The notes beneath the pieces were generated by a model that searched no databases, was not told the DNA's origin, and was given only the letters and a program-made list of their open reading frames with translations. Made by a program: the position numbers and the translations under genes. From positions 1 to 6,250 of the forward strand of contig CALMWD010000087.1 in NCBI GenBank assembly GCA_937873105.1: a stretch of 6,250 bases of DNA, given 5' to 3'. Within the stretch, counting starts at the first letter, position 1. Every line of letters starts with the position of its first letter. Positions 1 to 5,639 of the stretch are shown in pieces. The DNA is from an uncultured Rhodanobacteraceae bacterium (GTDB lineage Bacteria > Pseudomonadota > Gammaproteobacteria > Xanthomonadales > Ahniellaceae).

Positions 1-282
1 CGGCGGAGGCGGTGCCGAGGGCATGCCCATGGCCGGCGCGATCGGCGCGGACGGCATCGGCGCCGGCGGCGGGGCCGAGGGCATCGGCTGCGGCGCGCCC
101 TGCGTGCGCTGGCTGGTGTAGTGCTCGTAGGCCGCCATCGCGATGCCGAGCGCGCCGATGCCGAGCTGGGCCTTGGTGCCGAAACTCATGCCGCCGCCGC
201 GCTTTTTCTTCTTTCGATGGCCGAAATCTCCACCCAGGGCGTCGCCGAGCAGTTGGCCGAGCAGTCGTTGCGGATCGAACAT
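1..282 (-). CDS. Probable DUF533/TerB-like protein, N-terminal part (runs off the left edge)
   Basis: This minus-strand gene starts at the ATG complementary to 280-282 and is open for 94 codons to base 1, so only the N-terminal part is visible. A good ribosome binding site (GGAG, 7 bases before the ATG) supports the start. The protein opens MFDPQRLLGQLLGDALGG, followed by a basic and glycine stretch (KKKKRGGG), then a hydrophobic segment around residues 36-52 ending AMAAYEHY. A low-complexity proline/alanine/methionine tail with three MPSAP motifs follows. This architecture resembles DUF533 (YebE-like) proteins, whose C-terminal half is a TerB-like helical domain; that half lies outside the window. 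The assignment rests on N-terminal resemblance only. The proline-rich section would be a linker between the membrane-associated N-terminus and the missing domain. Function is unknown, and the TerB name alone does not imply tellurite resistance. Confidence 0.55.
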   Translation of the reverse strand, partial: MFDPQRLLGQLLGDALGGDFGHRKKKKRGGGMSFGTKAQLGIGALGIAMAAYEHYTSQRTQGAPQPMPSAPPPAPMPSAPIAPAMGMPSAPPPP

Positions 283-353
283 GGGCAGTCTCCGTGGCGG
301 GAATCCGCGAGATGCGGTCGTGGTGACGATTCGCAAGGTCGACGGCCGCGAAC

Positions 354-382
354 TTGTTGCCGCGACAGGGGCTTGGCATCAT
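354..382 (+). promoter_or_regulatory. Weak candidate sigma-70 promoter for the dgkA-terC-rlmI run, in the divergent gap 283-482
   Basis: The 200-base gap between the minus-strand gene and dgkA has no convincing ORF or RNA gene and should carry divergent promoters. The best plus-strand candidate is TTGTTG (354-359), a 17-base spacer and CATCAT (377-382), matching 3 of 6 and 4 of 6 consensus bases. An overlapping alternative is TTGCCG (357-362), 17 bases and CATACG (380-385). Both are weak. The implied 5' UTR is about 95 bases. I found no clear promoter for the minus-strand gene, and no terminator. Confidence 0.25.
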
Positions 383-482
383 ACGCACCGCTCTTCACGC
401 GGACTCCACGATGTCGATCACGTTGCGCGCCCGGTTCGGGCCTGCCTTCCGCCGGCCTGCGCCGCCCGCCGGGGCGTACTGA

Positions 483-863
483 ATGGCCGACGAAGTCAGC
501 GTGTTGCCGCGCGGCCCGGGCAAGATCTGGCGCGCCTTCCTGTGGTCATTGAACGGGTTGCGCACCGCCTTCCAGATCGAGTCCTCGTTCCGGCTCGAGT
601 GTTACCTGATGATTCCGCTGGCGCCCCTGGCCCTCGTGCTCGGGCAGACGCCGGTCGAGCGCGTGCTGCTGCTCGGCTCGCTGCTGCTGGTGCTGTCGGC
701 CGAACTGCTGAACTCGGCGATCGAACAGGTCGTCGACAAGATCAGCCCCGAATTCGCGGTCTTCGCCGGCCGCGCCAAGGACATGGGCTCGGCGGCCGTG
801 TTCGTCACCATGCTCAACGTGATCGCGGTCTGGGGCTGTCTGCTCGTGCCGCGCTGGATCTGA
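483..863 (+). CDS. dgkA: Diacylglycerol kinase (DgkA, prokaryotic membrane type)
   Basis: This 126-residue inner-membrane enzyme phosphorylates diacylglycerol with ATP to phosphatidic acid, recycling diacylglycerol released when membrane phospholipids serve as donors for periplasmic glucans and similar products. The E. coli homologue has 122 residues and forms trimers with three helices per subunit. The family signature is complete: SLNGLRTAFQIESSFRLE (about residues 22-39) with the two conserved glutamates E33 and E39, then AELLNSAIEQVVD (73-85) with E74, N77 and the predicted catalytic base E81, then AGRAKDMGSAAV (95-106) with K99 and D100. Three hydrophobic stretches are visible at roughly 40-55, 60-80 and 104-122. 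The ATG at 483 is preceded by a modest GGGG eight bases upstream. It is the first gene of a plus-strand run, with terC starting 4 bases after its stop. The product assignment is secure; promoter and start are less so. Confidence 0.93.
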   Translation: MADEVSVLPRGPGKIWRAFLWSLNGLRTAFQIESSFRLECYLMIPLAPLALVLGQTPVERVLLLGSLLLVLSAELLNSAIEQVVDKISPEFAVFAGRAKDMGSAAVFVTMLNVIAVWGCLLVPRWI

Positions 864-867
864 AACG

Positions 868-1617
868 ATGGAAGTGCTGTTCACCCCCGAGGGACTGCTG
901 TCCCTGCTGATGCTGGCCACGCTCGAGATCGTGCTCGGCGTCGACAATCTCGTGTTCATCTCGATCGCGGTCAGCCGCCTGCCGCCGGAACGCCGTTCCG
1001 AGGCGCGCAAGTTCGGCCTCGCGCTCGCCTGCATCACCCGGCTCGGCCTGCTGTTCTCGCTGGCTTGGCTGGCGCGCATGACCGAGCCGCTGTTCGCGGC
1101 CTTCGGCCAGGAGATCTCGGTCCGCGACCTGGTGCTCATCGGCGGCGGCCTGTTCCTGCTGATCAAGGGCACGATGGAGATCCACGAGTCGGTGGAAGGC
1201 GAAGAAGGCGACGGTCCCGGCGGCCGCGCGCCGTCGGCGTTCATGGCCGTGATCATGCAGATCGCCATCATCGACATCGTGTTCTCGCTCGACTCGGTGA
1301 TCACCGCGGTCGGCCTGGTCAACCACATCCCGATCATGGCCGCGGCCATCATCGCCGCAGTGCTGGTCATGATGCTGGCCTCGGACCCGGTCGGGAACTT
1401 CATCGACAAGCATCCGACCGTGAAGATGCTGGCGCTGGCCTTCATCATCCTGGTCGGCGTGGCCCTGATCGCCGACGGCCTCGGCTTCCACATCCCGCGC
1501 GGCTACCTCTACTTCGGCATGGCCTTCTCGGCCGGCGTCGAGGCGCTGAACCTGATCGCGAAAACGCGCCGCCAGAAGAAGGCGGCGCGACGCGATGCGC
1601 AGGACCCGTCGGCATGA
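868..1617 (+). CDS. TerC-family integral membrane protein, YgdQ-like (probable Mn2+ exporter)
   Basis: A 249-residue multipass membrane protein of the TerC family. It is closest in recalled sequence to E. coli YgdQ: it shares the LEIVLGVDNLVF region at 19-30, IHESVEGEE at 105-113, DIVFSLDSVITAVG at 136-149, HPTVKMLALAFIILVG at 182-197 and GYLYF at 212-216. The acidic residues within membrane segments (E20, D26, D136, D142) fit an ion-binding path. About seven hydrophobic segments are apparent, and the tail is basic and cytosolic (KTRRQKKAARR). TerC proteins were named from tellurite resistance operons, but Alx in E. coli and the Bacillus TerC proteins act in Mn2+ efflux, so Mn2+ export is the likely role by family inference. 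It lacks the CBS and CorC domains of longer relatives. Its ATG lies 4 bases after the dgkA stop, with only a weak GGA nine bases upstream, suggesting translational coupling. Its own stop overlaps the rlmI start. Confidence 0.88.
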   Translation: MEVLFTPEGLLSLLMLATLEIVLGVDNLVFISIAVSRLPPERRSEARKFGLALACITRLGLLFSLAWLARMTEPLFAAFGQEISVRDLVLIGGGLFLLIKGTMEIHESVEGEEGDGPGGRAPSAFMAVIMQIAIIDIVFSLDSVITAVGLVNHIPIMAAAIIAAVLVMMLASDPVGNFIDKHPTVKMLALAFIILVGVALIADGLGFHIPRGYLYFGMAFSAGVEALNLIAKTRRQKKAARRDAQDPSA

Positions 1618-2843
1618 GCGAGGATCTCGTCCAGGCGGAAGAGGACGGCGCCGAGCTGCCCGGACTGTTCCTGAAACGCGGCGAGGATGCGCGCCTGCGC
1701 CAGGGTCATCTGTGGGTGTTCTCGAACGAGGTCGACGTGAAGCGCTCGCCGCTCGGCGAGTTCGCGCCCGGCGAGCAGGTCGCCATCGTCGACGCCTCCG
1801 AACGCGTGCTCGGCCTCGGTTACGTCAATCCGAACGCCTTGATCTGCGCGCGCATGGTCGAACGCGGCGCCCATCATCCGCTCGACAAGTCGCTGATCGT
1901 GCACCGGCTCAAGGTGGCGCTGGCGCTGCGCGAGCAGCTCTACGACACGCCCCATTACCGTCTCGTGTTCGGCGAATCCGATGGCTTGCCGGGACTCGTG
2001 ATCGATCGGTTCGGCGAAGTCTTCGTCGGCCAGATCGGCACGCTCGGCATGGAAGGCATGAAGGCCTGGATCGTCGAGGCGGTCGCCAAGGTGTTCAGGC
2101 CGCGCGCCTTCCTCTGGAAGAACTCGGGATCGGTGCGCAAGCTCGAAGCCCTGCCCGAATATGACGAATGCGCGCTTGGCGACTGGCCCGAGTTCCTCGA
2201 AGTGGTCGAAGGCGGCGTGACGTTCCGGATCGACTCGCGCGACAGCCAGAAGACCGGCTGGTTCTACGACCAGCGCGACAACCGCGACCGTTTGCCGAAG
2301 CTGGTGAAGGGCAAGCGCGTGCTCGACGTGTTCTCCTACGCCGGCGGCTGGGGCCTGCGCGCCGCCGCCGCGGGCGCAAGCGAGGTGATCTGCGTCGATG
2401 CGTCGGCCACCGCGCTCGCGGTCGTGAACCGCGCCGCGCAGGACAATGGCCTCGCCGAGCGCGTGAAGACGCTGCAGGGCGACGCCTTCGACGTGCTCAA
2501 GTCGCTGCGCCAGGAGCGCGAGCGCTTCGACGTCGTCATCGTCGATCCGCCCGCCTTCATCAAGCGCAAGAAGGATTTCGCGGAAGGCCGGCTCGCGTAT
2601 CGGCGCATCAACGAGATGGCGATGCAGCTGCTCGCCCGCGACGGCCTGCTGATCGCCTGCTCGTGTTCGCACCACCTGCCGCGCACCGCCCTGCTCGACG
2701 CCATCAACCAGGGCGCGCGCCACCTCGACCGCAGCGTGCAGGTGCTGATGAGCCTGCAGCAGTCGGCCTGCCATCCGGTGCACCCGGCCATCCCGGAAAC
2801 CGACTACCTGAAAGGCTACGTCTGCCGCGTGTTGCCGTCGTGA
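1614..2843 (+). CDS. rlmI: 23S rRNA (cytosine1962-C5)-methyltransferase RlmI-type
   Basis: This cytosolic SAM-dependent RNA methyltransferase has 409 residues (E. coli RlmI has 396) and by family modifies C1962 of 23S rRNA to m5C. An N-terminal PUA domain occupies about residues 18-95 (LFLKRGEDARLRQGHLWVFSNEV and following). A linker domain carries SDGLPGLVIDRFG (122-134), and the family signature QKTGWFYDQRDNR lies at 212-224. The Rossmann methyltransferase domain has motif I VLDVFSYAGGWGLRAA (236-251), an acidic SAM-contact region VICVDAS (258-264), the DPP motif (311-313) and the SCS motif at 350-352, whose C351 is the probable catalytic nucleophile. The C-terminus DYLKGYVCRV (397-406) matches the E. 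coli ending closely. The start is the ATG at 1614, overlapping the terC stop as ATGA and preceded by AGGA at 1601-1604. The frame stays open upstream inside terC, but residues there are not RlmI-like. A less specific label would be class I rRNA methyltransferase of the RlmI/RlmK family. Confidence 0.9.
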   Translation: MSEDLVQAEEDGAELPGLFLKRGEDARLRQGHLWVFSNEVDVKRSPLGEFAPGEQVAIVDASERVLGLGYVNPNALICARMVERGAHHPLDKSLIVHRLKVALALREQLYDTPHYRLVFGESDGLPGLVIDRFGEVFVGQIGTLGMEGMKAWIVEAVAKVFRPRAFLWKNSGSVRKLEALPEYDECALGDWPEFLEVVEGGVTFRIDSRDSQKTGWFYDQRDNRDRLPKLVKGKRVLDVFSYAGGWGLRAAAAGASEVICVDASATALAVVNRAAQDNGLAERVKTLQGDAFDVLKSLRQERERFDVVIVDPPAFIKRKKDFAEGRLAYRRINEMAMQLLARDGLLIACSCSHHLPRTALLDAINQGARHLDRSVQVLMSLQQSACHPVHPAIPETDYLKGYVCRVLPS

Positions 2844-2853
2844 ACCGGCTGGC

Positions 2854-2882
2854 TGGCGACGTTGCACGGGCTTGCGTAGAAT
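2854..2882 (+). promoter_or_regulatory. Candidate sigma-70 promoter of the mazEF(-lgt-thyA) run
   Basis: The 64 bases between the rlmI stop and the antitoxin start contain TAGAAT (2877-2882), a 5-of-6 match to the -10 consensus. With a 17-base spacer the -35 would be TGGCGA (2854-2859), only 3 of 6. The predicted start of transcription is near 2889, giving a short leader of about 19 bases that still includes GGAG at 2898-2901. The -10 box lies within the left arm and spacer of a perfect inverted repeat, which supports a real, repressible promoter. No T-tract terminator separates it from rlmI, so read-through from the dgkA run is also possible. Confidence 0.45.
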
Positions 2883-2893
2883 TTGGTTCTACG
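2875..2893. promoter_or_regulatory. Inverted-repeat operator candidate upstream of mazE
   Basis: CGTAGAA (2875-2881) and TTCTACG (2887-2893) form a perfect 7-base inverted repeat around the spacer TTTGG. It overlaps the candidate -10 box TAGAAT and the predicted transcription start. AbrB-fold antitoxins, alone or with their toxin, usually repress their own operon by binding such palindromes over the core promoter. The placement therefore suggests the autoregulatory operator of this module. The symmetry is read directly from the sequence; binding by this antitoxin is inferred. Confidence 0.5.
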
Positions 2894-2907
2894 TTTCGGA
2901 GCACGCC

Positions 2908-3162
2908 ATGACCGCACATGTCCGCAAGATCGTCCGCATGGGGCAGAGTCGGGGCTTGACCTTGCCCGCGGAGATTTGCCGCGCGGCGGGGATCGCCATC
3001 GGCACCGAAGTGACGGTGATCGAGCAGAATGGCCAGGTGCTGCTGGCGCCGCTGCAGCCGAAGCGCGAGTCGTTTGCGGCGCGCATGGCGCGCAGCAAGG
3101 TCGCGTCGGTCCGTGCCGGTCGTGCCCTGGTCGACGCCCCGAGCGTCGGGCGCGAGCAATGA
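2908..3162 (+). CDS. mazE: AbrB/MazE-family antitoxin
   Basis: An 84-residue putative antitoxin with an N-terminal SpoVT/AbrB swapped-hairpin DNA-binding domain over residues 3-50. RKIVRMGQSRGLTLPAEICRAAG (6-28 overall) corresponds to the basic strand-turn region of MazE and AbrB, followed by the second hairpin GTEVTVIEQNGQVLLAPL (32-49). The C-terminal 30 or so residues (ESFAARMARSKVASVRAGRALVD) are probably disordered until they wrap around and neutralise the toxin. The ATG at 2908 is preferred because GGAG at 2898-2901 sits 6 bases upstream. An in-frame TTG at 2872 would add 12 residues unlike the family and would place the start upstream of the predicted transcript. The stop overlaps the toxin start as ATGA, the usual antitoxin-first order. 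Codons such as ATT, AGT, AAT, TTT, TTG and CGT are more frequent than in neighbouring genes. MazE is a family-level name. Confidence 0.82.
   Translation: MTAHVRKIVRMGQSRGLTLPAEICRAAGIAIGTEVTVIEQNGQVLLAPLQPKRESFAARMARSKVASVRAGRALVDAPSVGREQ
3131..3150 (+). promoter_or_regulatory. Hairpin at the mazF translation start
   Basis: At the end of the antitoxin gene, CGACGC (3132-3137) can pair with GCGTCG (3143-3148) around a 5-base CCCGA loop. A competing stem, CCCGA (3138-3142) with TCGGG (3146-3150), has a 3-base loop. Both cover the ribosome-binding region of the toxin, whose ATG is at 3159. No strong Shine-Dalgarno is visible before that ATG. The structure could keep toxin translation low and dependent on ribosomes finishing mazE. 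Short stems are common by chance at this GC content. Confidence 0.3.
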
Positions 3163-3530
3163 GGGTCCAGCCGCTCAAGCGGCGGGCGCCCCGACGTGGC
3201 GACATCATCGAGATTGATTTCAGTCCATCCGCCGGCCGCGAGATGCGCGAGCCTCATCCCGCGCTGGTGGTCTCGCGAAGCGAGTACAACGCGAGGTTCC
3301 GCTTCGTGACCGTGCTCGAGATCACGACGGTTGGACGGGTTGCGCGCGACAACGGTTTTGCCGTCAATCTGATGAATTGCCCCACCCGCACCAAAGGCGT
3401 GGTGGTTTGCGACAAGCCGCGTTCCCTGGATCTCGATGCGCGACCCTGGCGCGTGATCGAACCCTGTCCTGCCGATGTACTGGACGAAGCCGTCGCCATC
3501 GCCTGCCAGGTGATGGGAGTGGAGATCTGA
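3159..3530 (+). CDS. mazF: PemK/MazF-family toxin (probable endoribonuclease)
   Basis: A 123-residue toxin of the PemK/MazF fold, somewhat longer than E. coli MazF (111). Family members cleave RNA at short sequences and are neutralised by the antitoxin encoded just upstream. Recognisable parts are RRGDIIEIDFSPSAGREMRE (12-31), HPALVVSRSEYN (33-44), the strand ending in EITTVGR (54-60) and a C-terminal helix from about 104. The conserved Thr (T56/T57) matches T52/T53 of E. coli MazF. The catalytic Arg29 of E. coli aligns without gaps to His33, with R27 and R30 nearby. The protein may belong to a subfamily with different chemistry or be weakly active. About 29 of its 123 codons end in A or T, including AGG, CGA, GGA and GTA, against roughly 13 in the first 125 codons of lgt. 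This hints at foreign origin. The start overlaps the mazE stop (ATGA), and the stop abuts the lgt ATG. Confidence 0.8.
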   Translation: MRVQPLKRRAPRRGDIIEIDFSPSAGREMREPHPALVVSRSEYNARFRFVTVLEITTVGRVARDNGFAVNLMNCPTRTKGVVVCDKPRSLDLDARPWRVIEPCPADVLDEAVAIACQVMGVEI

Positions 3531-4376
3531 ATGCCCTACGTCCATGACATCGACCCCATCGTGCTCAGCCTCGGGCCGCTGGCGATCCACTGGTACGGCG
3601 TCATGTACCTGTGCGGTTTGGGCGCGGCCTGGTGGATCGGCCGCAGCCGCGTGCGCGCGGGGCGCTTCGGCATCAGCGAACAGCAGTTCTCCGACCTGAT
3701 CTTCGAGGCCATGCTCGGCGTGATCCTCGGCGGACGCATCGGCTACATGCTGGTCTACGGGCGCGCCGAACTCGCGGCCGATCCGCTCTCGCTGGTCCGC
3801 GTCTGGGAAGGCGGCATGTCCTTCCACGGTGGCCTGGTCGGCGTGATGGTCGCGCTGGCCTGGTGGTCGCGGCGTCATCAACGGCATGCCTTCGACACCA
3901 TCGATTTCATCGCGCCGCTGGTGCCGCTCGGGCTCGGTTTCGGGCGCATCGGCAACTGGATCGGCGGCGAGTTGTGGGGCCGCCATACCGACGCGCCCTG
4001 GGGCGTGATCTTCCCGAAGGCGATCGAACACCTCGGCCTGTCCATCGACGAGATCAAGGCGCAGGCGGCGCAGGGCCTGCTGAACCACGAGATGCGCCAT
4101 CCCTCGCAGCTCTACCAGGCCGCGCTCGAAGGCGTGGTGCTGGGCGGGATCATGCTCTGGTTCACGCGGCGCGAACGCCCGCGCTACGCGGCCAGCGGCG
4201 TGTTCGCGCTCGTTTATGGCCTCGGTCGATTCGTCGTCGAATTCGCGCGCGAACCGGACGCGCACATGGGCTACATCGCCTTCGGCTGGATGACCACGGG
4301 CCAGGCCTTGTCGCTGCCCCTGGTTGCGCTCGGCGGCTTCCTGCTGTTCCTCGCCTATCGTCCTCGGAGCGCCTGA
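3531..4376 (+). CDS. lgt: Phosphatidylglycerol-prolipoprotein diacylglyceryl transferase
   Basis: Lgt is the inner-membrane enzyme that transfers the diacylglyceryl group of phosphatidylglycerol to the lipobox cysteine of prolipoproteins. It is the first and, in most Gram-negatives, essential step of lipoprotein maturation. The 281-residue protein (E. coli 291) has HWYGVMYL (20-27, with Y22), LGGRIGY (66-72), GGMSFHGGL (94-102, with H99), the signature [14 protein letters not shown] (138-151, with R139, N142 and E147), HPSQLY (190-195) and GLGRFVVEF (230-238). R139 and R233 correspond to the essential R143 and R239 of E. coli. About seven membrane segments are visible. The ATG follows the toxin stop directly (TGAATG). 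Its ribosome binding site, GGAG at 3521-3524 six bases upstream, lies inside the toxin coding sequence. Its stop overlaps the thyA start by one base. The segment about 163-189 is shorter than and different from E. coli, as is common in this family. Confidence 0.97.
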   Translation: MPYVHDIDPIVLSLGPLAIHWYGVMYLCGLGAAWWIGRSRVRAGRFGISEQQFSDLIFEAMLGVILGGRIGYMLVYGRAELAADPLSLVRVWEGGMSFHGGLVGVMVALAWWSRRHQRHAFDTIDFIAPLVPLGLGFGRIGNWIGGELWGRHTDAPWGVIFPKAIEHLGLSIDEIKAQAAQGLLNHEMRHPSQLYQAALEGVVLGGIMLWFTRRERPRYAASGVFALVYGLGRFVVEFAREPDAHMGYIAFGWMTTGQALSLPLVALGGFLLFLAYRPRSA

Positions 4377-5170
4377 TGCAGGCCTATCTCGACCTGTTGC
4401 GGCATGTGCTCGACCACGGCGTCGACAAGTCCGACCGCACCGGCACCGGCACGCGCAGCGTGTTCGGCTACCAGATGCGCTTCGACCTGCAGGCCGGCTT
4501 CCCGCTGGTCACGACCAAGAAGCTGCACCTGCGCTCGATCGTGCACGAGCTGCTGTGGTTCCTGAAGGGCGATACCCACATCGGCTACCTGCGCGAACAC
4601 GGGGTCACGATCTGGGACGAGTGGGCGGACGCGAACGGCGAGCTCGGACCGGTCTACGGCAAGCAGTGGCGACGCTGGGCCACGCCGGACGGCCGCGTCG
4701 TCGACCAGGTCGCCGAGGTGATCGAACGCATCCGTCGCGACCCGGATTCGCGCCGCCTGATCGTCAGCGCCTGGAACGTCGCCGAGATTCCCGAGATGGC
4801 GCTGGCGCCCTGCCATGCGCTGTTCCAGTTCTACGTCGCGAACGGCCGGCTGTCCTGCCAGCTGTACCAGCGCAGCGCCGACATCTTCCTCGGCGTGCCG
4901 TTCAACATCGCGAGTTACGCGCTGCTCACGCACATGGTCGCGCAGGTCTGCGGTCTCTGCGTCGGCGACTTCGTGCACACGCTCGGCGACGCCCACCTGT
5001 ATTCGAACCACCTCGAGCAGGCGAAGCTGCAGCTAACGCGGGCGCCGCTGCCGCTGCCGACGCTGCAGCTCAATCCCGAGGTGCGTTCGATCGACGGTTT
5101 CCGCTTCGAGGACATCGTCGTCGCCGGCTACCAGTCGCACCCGGCGATCAAGGCCCCGATCGCGGTGTGA
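4376..5170 (+). CDS. thyA: Thymidylate synthase (ThyA)
   Basis: ThyA makes dTMP from dUMP in the cytosol, using 5,10-methylenetetrahydrofolate as both carbon donor and reductant and releasing dihydrofolate. The protein has 264 residues, the same length as E. coli ThyA, and the key residues fall at identical positions: R21, E58, W80, the nucleophile C146 in [12 protein letters not shown]166 and D169 in QRSAD, N177, and H207 and Y209 in GDAHLYSNH. The C-terminus KAPIAV matches the closing KAPVAI of E. coli. The start ATG overlaps the lgt stop (TGATG). A clear GGAG at 4366-4369, six bases upstream, lies within lgt. The lgt-thyA pair is conserved in many gammaproteobacteria, including E. coli. 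A dihydrofolate reductase gene (folA), the metabolic partner often found nearby, does not follow here. The 3' end overlaps a convergent gene, and no T-tract terminator is seen. Confidence 0.98.
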   Translation: MQAYLDLLRHVLDHGVDKSDRTGTGTRSVFGYQMRFDLQAGFPLVTTKKLHLRSIVHELLWFLKGDTHIGYLREHGVTIWDEWADANGELGPVYGKQWRRWATPDGRVVDQVAEVIERIRRDPDSRRLIVSAWNVAEIPEMALAPCHALFQFYVANGRLSCQLYQRSADIFLGVPFNIASYALLTHMVAQVCGLCVGDFVHTLGDAHLYSNHLEQAKLQLTRAPLPLPTLQLNPEVRSIDGFRFEDIVVAGYQSHPAIKAPIAV

Positions 5171-5597
5171 CGCGCGGCCCCCGGCGGCCATGGCCGAGGC
5201 CGATCCCGACCGACAGCGCCACCGCCAGCAGCGCGGCGATCCAGTCGACCGCGCCGCTGCGCAGCCAGACCAGCTCCCAGGTCATGGCCGCGCCCATGGT
5301 TTCCAGCGTCTCGACCGGCCCGTAGCCGAACTGGGCGGCCACGCGCACGCCGGTGATCAGCGCCTGGGCGTAGACGATGCCGGCGCCGGCGGCGATTCCG
5401 TGCAGGGCGGCGCGCAGGTTGGGCGTCAGGAAACCAAGCTGGCCGCGCATCAGCAGCAGGACCAGGGGCATGGCCAGCGCCGCCCAGGGCAGGTCGCGGC
5501 GCGACAGCTGGATCGCCACCGACCAGACCGCGCCGGCGCACAGCGGCAGCAGGAACAGCATCAACACATGGACGAGACGCGCGAACACGGACGGCAT
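5148..5597 (-). CDS. Hypothetical membrane protein, four predicted transmembrane helices
   Basis: I do not recognise this 149-residue protein. Four hydrophobic segments lie at about residues 8-29, 36-51, 65-86 and 117-135, with a short basic, proline-containing tail ([15 protein letters not shown]). Positive charges near the loops (R33 and R34 after helix 1, R51 after helix 2) would help set topology. The coding status is supported by strong G/C bias at third positions on this strand and a coherent hydrophobic pattern; the opposite-strand reading of the same bases is low-complexity and charged. The ATG at 5597 is the earliest possible start, since an in-frame TGA lies two codons upstream. No good Shine-Dalgarno precedes it, and M13 is an alternative start. 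The last 23 bases overlap the 3' end of thyA in the convergent direction. It is divergent from sufT across a 96-base gap. There is no evidence for function beyond membrane location. Confidence 0.7.
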   Translation of the reverse strand: MPSVFARLVHVLMLFLLPLCAGAVWSVAIQLSRRDLPWAALAMPLVLLLMRGQLGFLTPNLRAALHGIAAGAGIVYAQALITGVRVAAQFGYGPVETLETMGAAMTWELVWLRSGAVDWIAALLAVALSVGIGLGHGRRGPRVTPRSGP

Positions 5598-5639
5598 GGG
5601 TCATTGTGACATGCGGTTGCAGCCGTTCCGACCCGGGCA

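Noticed and set aside
121..552. Plus-strand open frames crossing the left gene and the divergent gap
   Set aside because: They lack a ribosome binding site and recognisable domains, and they run antisense to the left-edge gene and into dgkA.
546..1493. Long minus-strand open frames across dgkA and terC
   Set aside because: They are low-complexity mirror readings, common in GC-rich DNA, and overlap two well-recognised plus-strand genes.
1065..1613. Upstream in-frame extension of rlmI through the terC gene
   Set aside because: The frame is open but encodes Arg/His/Gly-rich low-complexity sequence antisense to no known domain, while the other frame is a full TerC protein. The ATG at 1614 with AGGA upstream fits RlmI length.
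1..1617. A tellurite-resistance (ter) operon from a TerB-like and a TerC gene close together
   Set aside because: The two genes are divergent, the TerB-like call is uncertain, and the TerC protein is of the YgdQ housekeeping type. No TerD, TerZ or TerA genes are present.
2872..2907. TTG start giving a longer antitoxin
   Set aside because: The added residues do not resemble the AbrB domain, the start would lie upstream of the predicted transcript and inside the operator, and ATG 2908 has a properly spaced GGAG.
5185..5196. Perfect palindrome CGGCCATGGCCG after thyA, as a terminator or binding site
   Set aside because: It has no loop and no following T-tract, lies inside the minus-strand coding sequence, and such palindromes are frequent at this GC content.
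5190..5609. Plus-strand open frame opposite the membrane protein
   Set aside because: Its product is a charged, Gln/His/Arg-rich low-complexity sequence. The minus strand has the expected third-position bias and a sensible membrane protein.
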